Of a DNA stretch of 34,231 bases, positions 7,862 through 15,449 are shown one piece after another. The translations under genes were made by a program, and so were the position numbers. The stretch comes from Deltaproteobacteria bacterium. GTDB lineage: Bacteria > Desulfobacterota > BSN033 > UBA1163. The stretch lies in contig JAGVBT010000064.1 of NCBI GenBank assembly GCA_020059605.1, positions 1-34,231 of the forward strand. The letters run 5' to 3'. A model generated the notes under the pieces. The model did no database searches, had not been told where the DNA came from, and worked only from the letters and a program-made list of their open reading frames with translations. Numbering within the stretch: the first letter of the stretch is position 1; each line of letters begins with the position of its first letter.

Positions 7862-9064
7862 ATGAGAGAAGTGGTGATCGCCGGGTATTTAAGAACCGCC
7901 CTATCTCGCTCCAGGCCCAATGATCCGGCCCGGGACTGGTTCCACAAACTGAGAGCCGATGAACTGATGGCCAGACTTCTTCCCGAGCTGATGCAACGGA
8001 CAGGGATTAAGTCGGAGGAGATTGATGATTTTATCGTGGGGTCTGCTTATGGCGTAAGCGAGCAATGGACTTACGGAGGACGGTTTCCGATCTTTCTTGC
8101 TAACCTGCCTGAGAAGATCCCTTCAAAATTTGTGGACCAGCAGTGTGGATCGGGCATGGCCGCTATCCATATCGGGTCCATGGAGATTGCAACTGGCTTT
8201 GCAGACATCGTGGTGGTCGGTGGATTCGAACATATGACCCGTGTCCCCATGGGAGCCCCGCTCAAAGACAGGGGAATCGTGTCCCTGAATCCGTCTCTTT
8301 TTACGGATCCCGTCTACAAGCACTGGGACATGGTAACGAGCACGAACATGGGGTTGACCGCGGAAAAGCTTTATAGCCAGAAAGAGTTTACAAAGGAGGA
8401 TATGGACCGCTGGGGGACCCGCGCCCATCAGTTAGCCTCAAAGGCTCAGAAAGAGGGTTTTTTCAAAGAAGAAATCCTCCCCATTGAAGCCGAGCAGGCG
8501 GATGGGAAGACATTGGTCGTACACCAGGACCAGGCCGTCCGGGATGACACCACACTGGAGGGGATGAGGAACCTCAAGCCTGCCTTCAAACCCGATGGAG
8601 TGATCACGGCCGGAAATTCCTCTCCTTTAAACGCCGGTGCGGCTTCGATGATCCTGATGTCCAGGGAAACCGCCGGAAAAAAAGGGATCCGGCCCATGGC
8701 TACCATCCGCTCCATCGGATTCGCCGGCGTGGATCCAACGATCATGGGAGTGGGTCCTGTTCCCGCGAGCCGCATGGCCCTCGAGAAGGCAGGGTTGGAG
8801 GTTAAGGATATAGATTACTGGGAGATCAACGAGGCCTTCGCCATCGTTGCCCTCAATTGCATCAAGGATCTGGGGATCGATCCGGATCGGGTTAATGTAA
8901 TGGGAGGGGGCACGGCCATCGGGCATGCTCTTGGAGCGACCGGGACGCGGCTTGTGGGAACGCTGGCCCGGATTTTAAAAGTCAAAGGCGGGCGCTATGG
9001 CCTGGCCAATGCTTGTGTCGGCGGCGGCCAGGGAGTCGCCACAATCATTGAGAGAGAAACATAG
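7862..9064 (+). CDS. Thiolase (acetyl-CoA acyltransferase)
   Basis: 400-aa thiolase that cleaves 3-ketoacyl-CoA with CoA to release acetyl-CoA (or runs as a condensing acetyl-CoA acetyltransferase). The nucleophile is Cys95 in VDQQCGSGMAA. The C-terminal His is in GGGTAIGHALGATG, and the second catalytic Cys in ANACVGGGQGVA. An open frame extends upstream to 7655, but that part is repeat DNA. The ATG at 7862 is preceded by ACGGAGGACACC and gives the normal N-terminus MREVVIAGYLRTALSR. CGSG in place of the commoner CSSG is a mild deviation. Only a repeat separates it from the dehydratase-like gene. Confidence 0.92.
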   Translation: MREVVIAGYLRTALSRSRPNDPARDWFHKLRADELMARLLPELMQRTGIKSEEIDDFIVGSAYGVSEQWTYGGRFPIFLANLPEKIPSKFVDQQCGSGMAAIHIGSMEIATGFADIVVVGGFEHMTRVPMGAPLKDRGIVSLNPSLFTDPVYKHWDMVTSTNMGLTAEKLYSQKEFTKEDMDRWGTRAHQLASKAQKEGFFKEEILPIEAEQADGKTLVVHQDQAVRDDTTLEGMRNLKPAFKPDGVITAGNSSPLNAGAASMILMSRETAGKKGIRPMATIRSIGFAGVDPTIMGVGPVPASRMALEKAGLEVKDIDYWEINEAFAIVALNCIKDLGIDPDRVNVMGGGTAIGHALGATGTRLVGTLARILKVKGGRYGLANACVGGGQGVATIIERET

Positions 9065-9090
9065 AGAAATTAAACACTAAACTCAAAACC

Positions 9091-9130
9091 CCTGCCTACC
9101 GCCTGCCTGCCGGTAGGCAGGGCAGGCAGG
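9091..9130. repeat. GCCTGCC/GGCAGGC palindromic repeat
   Basis: CCTGCCTACCG at 9091-9101 pairs perfectly with CGGTAGGCAGG at 9111-9121, with further CCTGCCTGC/GGCAGGCAGG pairing around it. A second member is the 20-bp perfect palindrome at 13113-13132. It is flanked here by TTTAGAGTTT and TAAACTCTAAAC units that also form inverted arms across 9070-9302. The whole gap 9065-9331 appears to be repeat DNA. Confidence 0.6.
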
Positions 9131-9331
9131 CTAAACTCTAAACAAAACGATTTGAAATTTCTTTAATTTGTCATCCTGAACTTGGTTCAGGATCTGGAAT
9201 TTGAGTTAAAACGAGATGCCGAACCAAGTTCGGTATGACAACTTTTTGATGTTTTGAACATTTGGATTTGTTTAGGATTTAGAGTTTTGTGTTTAGAGTT
9301 TGAGCAATCTTTATTAAGACGGGGGGAACTC

Positions 9332-11461
9332 ATGAGATCAGATTACCGGACGATAAAGGTCGAGCTCAATCAAGGGGTGGCTATTCTCAGATTAAACAAT
9401 CCGCCGGTCAACCAGCTTTCCAAGCCATTTGTGGAGGAAATGAAAGACGCTTTGACGGCGGTTTTTGGAGATCATGAGGTGAAGGCCGTGATCCTCACCG
9501 GGACCGAAAAGAACTTCATCGCTGGTGCGGATATCACTGAAATCCAGCAGTTTAAAGACCGAAATGCCATTCTCCCCTTCGTGATGGAGAATAACCGATT
9601 CATCAATTCCATCGAGCAGGGCCCCAAGCCTGTGATTGCGGCCCTCAATGGAAACTGCCTTGGAGGCGGGCTGGAAATTGCCATGTCCTGCCACTACCGG
9701 ATTGCGGCACAGGGAATTCAGGTGGGCCAGCCCGAGGTTCAGATCGGTTTAATTCCCGGAGCAGGCGGAACACAGAGACTTCCCCGTTTGGTGGGGCTTC
9801 CAGATGCTTTGAAGATGATCGTTGCAGGCCAGCCTATCTCGGCAGAGGAGGGATTGCAGAAGGGATGTATCGATGAGGTGGCGGACCCGGAGTTCCTTCT
9901 GGAGAAAGCCCTGGTGGCCGCCCGACGATTCATCTCCGGCGAATTAAATCACCGAGACCGAATGACACGTCTGCGGAAAGATCGTCTTCCAAACTTCGTT
10001 ACGAAAAAGATGATCGTCTCTTACGCCAAAGATGAAGCCGCAAAGAAGGGAAAAGGCTATATCGCCCCTTTTAAAGCCATTGAAGCCATGGAGCGAGGGC
10101 TTTCCGATGATTTCGACGCCGATCTCAGGGTCGAAGCCGAACTCTTCAGCGATTGCGCTGTGTCGGATGTGGCCAAAAACCTGATCGGAATCTTCCTAAA
10201 CACCAGGGCGGCGGGGAAGCTTCCCAGGATCAAAGGAAAGGAACCGCAAAAAATCAAGACCGTGGCCATGCTTGGCGGAGGGGCAATGGGCTCCGGTATT
10301 TGTAACCTCCTTCTCAGCAACCGATTCCATACGATCCTCTGGGACATTAATGATGAAGCCATCCAGAAGGGTGTATCAGCGATCCGGAAGACTTTTGACT
10401 ACCCGATAAAGAAGGGAAAGATGTCAAAAGAGGATCTGGACCGAATGATCAAAGAGCGGTTGATCACCACTGTCTCTCTTGAGGAGCTGGGCCGCGCAGA
10501 CTTAATCATTGAAGCTGTGCTGGAGGATATGAAGATCAAACAAGGGATATGGAAGCAACTTGAAGGGATTTGCCGGCCGGAGGTCATCTTTGGCACAAAT
10601 ACTTCCGCTCTTCCCATTACGGAGATGGCTTCCGTGTTGAAAGATCCGAGCCGGATGATCGGGCTTCACTTCTTCAACCCTGCGGAGCGAATGCAGTTAC
10701 TGGAGATCATCTGCGGAAAAGAGACTTCGGACCAAACTCTGGCAACAGGCGTGGCGTTTGGCCGGGCTATTCGCAAAGTCCCTATCGTTGTCAATGACGG
10801 GCCTGGCTTCTATGTATCGAGACAACTGGGCGCCCTCATGGGTGAATCCACGTTTATGGTGGGGGAAGAAGTGGAACCGACCCTGATTGAGGAAGCAATC
10901 CTCGATTTTGGGTTGCCCATGGGACCGGCAACTCTCGGCGACCTCACCGGCCTCGACATTAACTATCACGTTATTAAGAATTTTGAGAAATCTCTCGGAG
11001 AGCGCTGGGAAATTTCACCCATATACGAAATCATTTACCAGACCGGATGTTATGGTCGTAAAACCGGAGCGGGTTGGTATGATTACAGCGGAGACAAACC
11101 CGTTCCCAACCCCAAGCTGCAGGAAAAGATCAAACAATATCTTAAGGAGAAGGGGATCAAACCCAAGAAACTTTCTCCAAGGGAGATCGTGGATCGAATG
11201 CTGGCCCGGGCGATCAACGAGGCTGCGTTCATGATCGAGGAGGGAATTTGCGATAGGCCTCAGGACATGGACCTTGCCGTGATCTATGGATTAGGTTTCC
11301 CTCCCTACCGGGGGGGCATTCTCCGTTATGCGGATGCGTGGGGGATACGCAATGTTTATGAGCATCTTTTGAAACTGGAACAGGAGTACGGAGTCCGGTT
11401 CAAACCCGCCTCCCTTTTAAAGGAAATGGCTGGGTCAGGACGCACGTTCTACGGAAGTTAA
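9332..11461 (+). CDS. Bifunctional enoyl-CoA hydratase/3-hydroxyacyl-CoA dehydrogenase (FadB/FadJ type)
   Basis: 709 aa, carrying steps 2 and 3 of β-oxidation. The N-terminal crotonase domain has both catalytic Glu residues: Glu115 in LGGGLEIAM and Glu135 in VGQPEVQIGLIPGAGG. The NAD-binding domain follows from about residue 307 (VAMLGGGAMGSG), then LHFFNPAERMQLLEII with catalytic His446, and a C-terminal helical dehydrogenase domain with the GFPPYRGG segment. Domain order (hydratase first) and length match FadB/FadJ, in contrast to the FadN-type protein on the other strand. An open frame runs upstream to 9254 through repeat DNA; the ATG at 9332 follows GGGGGGAACTC and gives the proper N-terminus. 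Confidence 0.93.
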   Translation: MRSDYRTIKVELNQGVAILRLNNPPVNQLSKPFVEEMKDALTAVFGDHEVKAVILTGTEKNFIAGADITEIQQFKDRNAILPFVMENNRFINSIEQGPKPVIAALNGNCLGGGLEIAMSCHYRIAAQGIQVGQPEVQIGLIPGAGGTQRLPRLVGLPDALKMIVAGQPISAEEGLQKGCIDEVADPEFLLEKALVAARRFISGELNHRDRMTRLRKDRLPNFVTKKMIVSYAKDEAAKKGKGYIAPFKAIEAMERGLSDDFDADLRVEAELFSDCAVSDVAKNLIGIFLNTRAAGKLPRIKGKEPQKIKTVAMLGGGAMGSGICNLLLSNRFHTILWDINDEAIQKGVSAIRKTFDYPIKKGKMSKEDLDRMIKERLITTVSLEELGRADLIIEAVLEDMKIKQGIWKQLEGICRPEVIFGTNTSALPITEMASVLKDPSRMIGLHFFNPAERMQLLEIICGKETSDQTLATGVAFGRAIRKVPIVVNDGPGFYVSRQLGALMGESTFMVGEEVEPTLIEEAILDFGLPMGPATLGDLTGLDINYHVIKNFEKSLGERWEISPIYEIIYQTGCYGRKTGAGWYDYSGDKPVPNPKLQEKIKQYLKEKGIKPKKLSPREIVDRMLARAINEAAFMIEEGICDRPQDMDLAVIYGLGFPPYRGGILRYADAWGIRNVYEHLLKLEQEYGVRFKPASLLKEMAGSGRTFYGS

Positions 11462-11469
11462 AAAGTAAA

Positions 11470-11600
11470 TTTCGTCCAATGGTAACGATGCCCGTATCGT
11501 TAGTAAAAGGCTACGTTTATCGTCTCATAATTCTTTTCACGTAACCTTAACCCTTAGCCGAAACGGGCTTCGTGGCCTTAACCTTAACCCATTCACCGGA
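11470..11600. repeat. Dispersed repeat with GTAACGATGCCCGT units
   Basis: Stretch with GGTAACGATGCCCGTATCGTTA, TAACCTTAACCCTTA and CGAAACGGGCTTCG hairpins. A similar stretch, with GTTACGATGCCCGTTTCGGTTA and TATCGATACGGGC units, fills 24550-24660 upstream of fadN. No gene is seen in either. Confidence 0.4.
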
Positions 11601-11634
11601 TTTTTAATAAATCTCAAGAAAGGAGGACGTCAAC

Positions 11635-12954
11635 ATGGAAAGGTGGAAAAAAAGAATCTTCGTATTGGCAATGGCTTTTTTGTTCGCAGTGTCATCTCTT
11701 ACGGTTGCCTCCGGACAGGATACGATCAAGATCGGTGTGATCGGCCCGATGAAATTCGTACAGGGCATCGGCCACTGGAACGGGGCGACCATGGCCGCCG
11801 AGGAGATTAACGCCAAAGGAGGCATTCAGGTCGGCCCAAGAAAGATGAAAGTCGAACTTGTTCAGGCGGATTCCAACGAATTCCTCAGCATCACGGACGC
11901 CACCACTGCCATGGAGCGGCTCATCGCCAGGGACAAGGTGCACTTCGTGGTCGGAGGTTTCCGGACCGAGGCTGTCCTGGCCATGCAGGACATCGCCATG
12001 GAGAACAAGAAGATCTTTATCGGCGTTGGCGCAGCCCATGATGAGCTCTGTTTGCGGGTGGCCAAGGACTATAAAACATACAAATACTGGTTTCGTGGCT
12101 CGCCGTTCAATTCCTCATTCCTTGGCAGAACGAGCTTCATCCATCTGGGAACGGTTGGAGCCATACTGAGACACTCCTTAAACATACCCAAAGTGAAAGT
12201 CGCGATCGCCGCGGAAAAGGCCGAATGGACCGAACCCATGATCAAAGCGGCCGAGACCGCCATCCCCGGCATGGGTATGGAAGCGGTTGGTGTCTGGAGA
12301 CCCTCTGCAGTGGCCACGGATGTTACAGCCGAACTTTCCGCTATCCAGCGTTCAGAGGCGCATATTATCTTTACGATCTTTTCTGCCTCGGTCGGTATTC
12401 CTTTTGCCAGGCAGGCAGGGGAGCTCAAGATCCCGGCTGTGCAGGTCGGCATCAATGTGGAGGCCCAGAAGGATGGTTTTTGGGGGGCAACCCGGGGAAT
12501 GGGTAACTATGTTGCAACCATGAATACCTATGCCCGGGGAGTTGAGTCCAACGAGCTCACGAAAGCTTTTGTCGACACTTATGTGAAGAGATTCGGCGAA
12601 ACGCCGACCTATACCGCAGATACTTACTCCGCCATTGTCCATGGGCTTGCGACAACAATAGAGCAGGCCGGGACCCTAGATCCTGACAAGCTGGTACCTA
12701 TCCATGAGACCCGTGTGTACAAGAGCCCTTCCGGCACAGTCGCATACCTGAAGGATGCCGAAGGACGACATCTCCATGAGCTCAGATGGGGACCGGGATT
12801 CCTGACAGCCCTTGGTGTTCAATGGCAGGATGGTGAGTTAAAGGCTTTCTGGCCCAACAAGTGGAAAGCCACCCCTGAGGCCCCCGAAGTCACGTATAAG
12901 GGAATGGTTCCTTACAAGATACCTCCGTGGATGGTCGAAAAGTTTAAGAAGTAG
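11635..12954 (+). CDS. livK: Branched-chain amino acid-type ABC transporter substrate-binding protein (LivK/Peripla_BP_6)
   Basis: 439 aa. N-terminal signal peptide: MERWKKR, a hydrophobic core (IFVLAMAFLFAVSSLTVA), and probable cleavage near ASG-QDT. The mature part starts IKIGVIGPMKF and continues with ATMAAEEINAKGGI, the type I periplasmic binding fold of the HAAT family. It captures the substrate outside the membrane and delivers it to LivHM. A perfect AGGAGG SD lies at 11621-11626. Family members bind amino acids, amides or aromatic and aliphatic carboxylates. The acyl-CoA ligase encoded inside this operon makes a carboxylic acid the more likely ligand (inference). Confidence 0.92.
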   Translation: MERWKKRIFVLAMAFLFAVSSLTVASGQDTIKIGVIGPMKFVQGIGHWNGATMAAEEINAKGGIQVGPRKMKVELVQADSNEFLSITDATTAMERLIARDKVHFVVGGFRTEAVLAMQDIAMENKKIFIGVGAAHDELCLRVAKDYKTYKYWFRGSPFNSSFLGRTSFIHLGTVGAILRHSLNIPKVKVAIAAEKAEWTEPMIKAAETAIPGMGMEAVGVWRPSAVATDVTAELSAIQRSEAHIIFTIFSASVGIPFARQAGELKIPAVQVGINVEAQKDGFWGATRGMGNYVATMNTYARGVESNELTKAFVDTYVKRFGETPTYTADTYSAIVHGLATTIEQAGTLDPDKLVPIHETRVYKSPSGTVAYLKDAEGRHLHELRWGPGFLTALGVQWQDGELKAFWPNKWKATPEAPEVTYKGMVPYKIPPWMVEKFKK

Positions 12955-12965
12955 GGAAATGATGA

Positions 12966-13152
12966 ATCACCAAGTTCCAAGCACCAATAACCAAATAATA
13001 ACCAACGTCTCAATGACCAAAATTTCCCCCTCACCCTAACCCTCTCCCCCAGGGGAGAGGGTAGGTTTAAGAGAACATTGGAGTTTGGTGATTGGAATTT
13101 ATTTGGAGCTTGCCTGCCTGCCGGCAGGCAGGGGATTTGGTGATTGGAATTT
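12966..13152. repeat. Composite repeat island between livK and livH
   Basis: Three units in series. First, CACCAAGTTCCAAGCACCAA and ACCAAATAA at 12968-13000, whose complement recurs as TTTGGTGATTGGAATTT. Second, the GC-rich hairpin CCCTCTCCCC-CA-GGGGAGAGGG at 13040-13061. Third, a perfect 20-bp palindrome of CCTGCCTGCC and its complement at 13113-13132. The 17-bp TTTGGTGATTGGAATTT occurs twice (13084-13100 and 13136-13152), bracketing the palindrome as a direct repeat. Confidence 0.6.
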
Positions 13153-13162
13153 AAGGTACAAT

Positions 13163-14041
13163 ATGGCTCTTCTCATTATAGACATCGTCATCAGCGGTCT
13201 GATCAGCGGAAGTGTATTTGCGCTTCTCGCTATCGGGTTTTCGCTCATCTTTGGCGTTGCCCGCATCGTGAATATCGCTCACACCGCCTTTTACATGGTG
13301 GCTGCTTACTGTATCTATGTCGTCACTCATAAAATGGGGTTCCATCCTATCTGGGCCATGGTCATAGCCATTATTCTGGTCACCCTGCTGGGTATCATCT
13401 GTTACAAGCTCTTCATCAACCCTATTCGGGAACATGAAGGCGCCGTGCTGATCGCGACCATCGCATTGGCCATGGCCTTTCAGGAGGTCATGGGTCTCAT
13501 CTTCACAGGCACCTATCTGAGCGTCCCCAAGCTGATCAATGGATATCATGTCATTTTGGGTGTAAAGGTTTTCTACCAACAGATCCTGACTTTTTGCGTG
13601 GCCTTGCTGATTATGGGAGTGCTCTGGGTTCTACTGACAAAGACCAAACTGGGGCTGGCTATTCGATCCACGGCTCAAGATAGGGAGGTCGCTAACCTCA
13701 TGGGAATCAACGAGGCCCGCGTAGCCATGATGACCATGGGTGTTTCCGTTGGGTTAGCGGCTTTAACAGGGGCTGTTGTCGTACCGCTCACTGTTCTTGA
13801 ACCGCACATGTGGATGCACCCGCTGATCATGATGATGGCAGTCGTTGTATTGGGTGGACTTGGCAGTCTCAAGGGCAGTTTCCTGGGGGCATACATCCTG
13901 GGCTTTGCAGAAGCGCTGGTTGTCTTTCTTGCTCCCATGGGGGCTTTTCTTAAGGGTTCGGTGGCCCTTTCCATCATGATCCTTGTGTTGCTCATCAGGC
14001 CGGAAGGCCTCTTCGGTGTATACTTTGAGGAAGAAAGATAA
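13163..14041 (+). CDS. livH: Branched-chain amino acid-type ABC transporter permease (LivH)
   Basis: 292-aa inner-membrane permease with about eight hydrophobic segments. It begins LLIIDIVISGLISGSVFALLAIGFSLIFGVARIVN-like (residues 3-38) and carries the family signature around NLMGINEARVAMMTMGVSVGLAALTG. It forms the translocation channel with LivM. An open frame begins at 13085, but its first 26 codons lie in the direct repeat and palindrome; ATG 13163, preceded by AAGG, gives the normal LivH N-terminus. Confidence 0.9.
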   Translation: MALLIIDIVISGLISGSVFALLAIGFSLIFGVARIVNIAHTAFYMVAAYCIYVVTHKMGFHPIWAMVIAIILVTLLGIICYKLFINPIREHEGAVLIATIALAMAFQEVMGLIFTGTYLSVPKLINGYHVILGVKVFYQQILTFCVALLIMGVLWVLLTKTKLGLAIRSTAQDREVANLMGINEARVAMMTMGVSVGLAALTGAVVVPLTVLEPHMWMHPLIMMMAVVVLGGLGSLKGSFLGAYILGFAEALVVFLAPMGAFLKGSVALSIMILVLLIRPEGLFGVYFEEER

Positions 14042-14094
14042 GCTTTCTACGCCTTGTCCGGGATTTCGGGGCAGTCGTGTGATGAATATTCTAT

Positions 14095-14162
14095 CTTTTG
14101 TAGCGTCGGCATTTAATGCTGACGTAGTAAAGAGGCGCCCCCGATAAACGAGGGCGCTACAA
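14095..14162. repeat. Dispersed inverted repeat (GTAGCG/CGCTAC)
   Basis: GTAGCGTCGGCATTTAATGC at one end is answered by GAGGGCGCTAC at the other, with an internal GCGCCCCCG-ataaa-CGAGGGCGC hairpin. Non-coding, in the gap between livH and livM. Confidence 0.45.
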
Positions 14163-14185
14163 TGAACCTGGTAATGCCGTAAAGC

Positions 14186-14209
14186 ATATCGACAAACTTT
14201 TGTCGATAT
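14186..14209. promoter_or_regulatory. Perfect 24-bp dyad upstream of livM
   Basis: ATATCGACAAA at 14186-14196 and TTTGTCGATAT at 14199-14209 are perfect 11-bp inverted arms around a 2-bp centre. It ends 29 bp before the livM start. It could be a repressor operator, an mRNA hairpin affecting livM translation, or a small dispersed palindrome; sequence alone does not decide. Confidence 0.4.
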
Positions 14210-14238
14210 TGATTCCCTAAGCGCCTAACGGGGTAGTT

Positions 14239-15279
14239 ATGGCCCTCATTCTATTCTACCTGAGAAAGCTGTTTAGCGTAATCAAAAACGAAGTGCTTGT
14301 GCTCCCGTCCCGGGTCGTTGTCGTACTCTTTTTTCTCTTCCTCCTCCTCGTACCTCTTTTTACTAAAGATACTTACCTCCTGCGCATCTTCACGCTCACC
14401 AGCATCTTTGCCATTTTGGCGGCGAGCTGGGATCTGCTCTCCGGTTTTACCGGTCAGATGAATTTCGGACACGCCCTCTTCTTTGGAGTCGGCGCCTATA
14501 GTGCGGCTCTGCTCAACAAATATGGAGGCATCCCTCCATGGGGCACCGTCCCGCTTGGAGGATTAGGCGCAGTTCTGGCAGGTCTCATTATAGGGATCCC
14601 CTGCCTCAGGCTCAGAGGAACATATCTGGCCCTGACCACCCTTGCCTTTCCCATCATCCTGATGGGCCTTGTCTTTGCCTTTCCTAACATCACAGGCGGA
14701 GAATTGGGGATCTCCGGGATCGCAAGGCTGGCGGGATCTCGTGTCGCTGATTACTACATCGCAGTCGTGGTGATGCTTGGCCTGTGCACCATCATGTGGA
14801 AGATCACCGACTCCAAGACCGGCATTATTTTCCATGCCATCCGGGAGGATGAACTGGCCGTTAGGACTTCCGGCATCAATACGACTCGTTATAAGCTTCT
14901 GGCCTTTTCCCTCAGCGGTTTTTTTGCCGGGATATCCGGCGGGATCTATGCCCACTTCATGAGGATCGCAGGTCCTTCCACCCTCGAAGTGTCCATGTCT
15001 TTCCAGGTGGTCATCTGGGCCATCTTCGGTGGGATTGTGACTATCTATGGTCCGGTGGGCGCGGTATTCGTTCTCTTTCCATTGATGGAATTTCTCCGTT
15101 TCTGGCAGGAATATCGAATATTGATGTTCGCTGCCGTGGTCCTTTTAATTCTCCTCTACATGCCGGACGGGCTCTTCCGCTGGCTGAGGGACAAGATAGA
15201 GAAAGAGTGCCCCCGGTGTAAAATCAGAAATATTGCTACCCGTGACACGTGCCGGATCTGTACGGCGTCGTTGGATTAG
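14239..15279 (+). CDS. livM: Branched-chain amino acid-type ABC transporter permease (LivM) with C-terminal zinc-ribbon-like tail
   Basis: 346-aa permease with about nine to ten membrane segments. LivM motifs: SWDLLSGFTGQMNFGHALFFGVGAY (about 60-84), and AIREDELAVRTSGINTTRYKLLAFSLSGFFAGISGG on the cytoplasmic loop contacting the ATPases. The extreme C-terminus (residues 324-341) is CPRCKIRNIATRDTCRIC, i.e. Cys-x2-Cys-x10-Cys-x2-Cys, a rubredoxin/zinc-ribbon-like knuckle that I do not know from standard LivM. The start is ATG 14239 with a weak GGGG-type SD. With LivH it would import the LivK ligand. Confidence 0.9.
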   Translation: MALILFYLRKLFSVIKNEVLVLPSRVVVVLFFLFLLLVPLFTKDTYLLRIFTLTSIFAILAASWDLLSGFTGQMNFGHALFFGVGAYSAALLNKYGGIPPWGTVPLGGLGAVLAGLIIGIPCLRLRGTYLALTTLAFPIILMGLVFAFPNITGGELGISGIARLAGSRVADYYIAVVVMLGLCTIMWKITDSKTGIIFHAIREDELAVRTSGINTTRYKLLAFSLSGFFAGISGGIYAHFMRIAGPSTLEVSMSFQVVIWAIFGGIVTIYGPVGAVFVLFPLMEFLRFWQEYRILMFAAVVLLILLYMPDGLFRWLRDKIEKECPRCKIRNIATRDTCRICTASLD

Positions 15280-15330
15280 GAATAACTCTTTGGCGGTTAG
15301 AGTGAATAAAGAGAGGTTTCAGGGAATAGC

Positions 15331-15410
15331 CAAATCCGTTCTTGCTGAGCTTGTCGAAGTATGAACGGATTTGCCGTTCATACTTCGAGAGCCTCAGGGC
15401 GAACGGTCAA
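15331..15410. repeat. Palindromic dispersed repeat before the acyl-CoA ligase
   Basis: CGAAGTATGAACGG at 15355-15368 pairs perfectly with CCGTTCATACTTCG at 15374-15387. An alternative pairing CAAATCCGTTC (15331-15341) with GAACGGATTTG (15363-15373) is mutually exclusive with it. CTGAGCTTGTCGAAG and CTTCGAGAGCCTCAG extend the arms. Non-coding; an in-frame extension of the ligase frame passes through it but is not expected to be translated. Confidence 0.6.
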
Positions 15411-15449
15411 GAGTTACCAGCATATATTAAAAAGAAGAAGAGGTCATAT

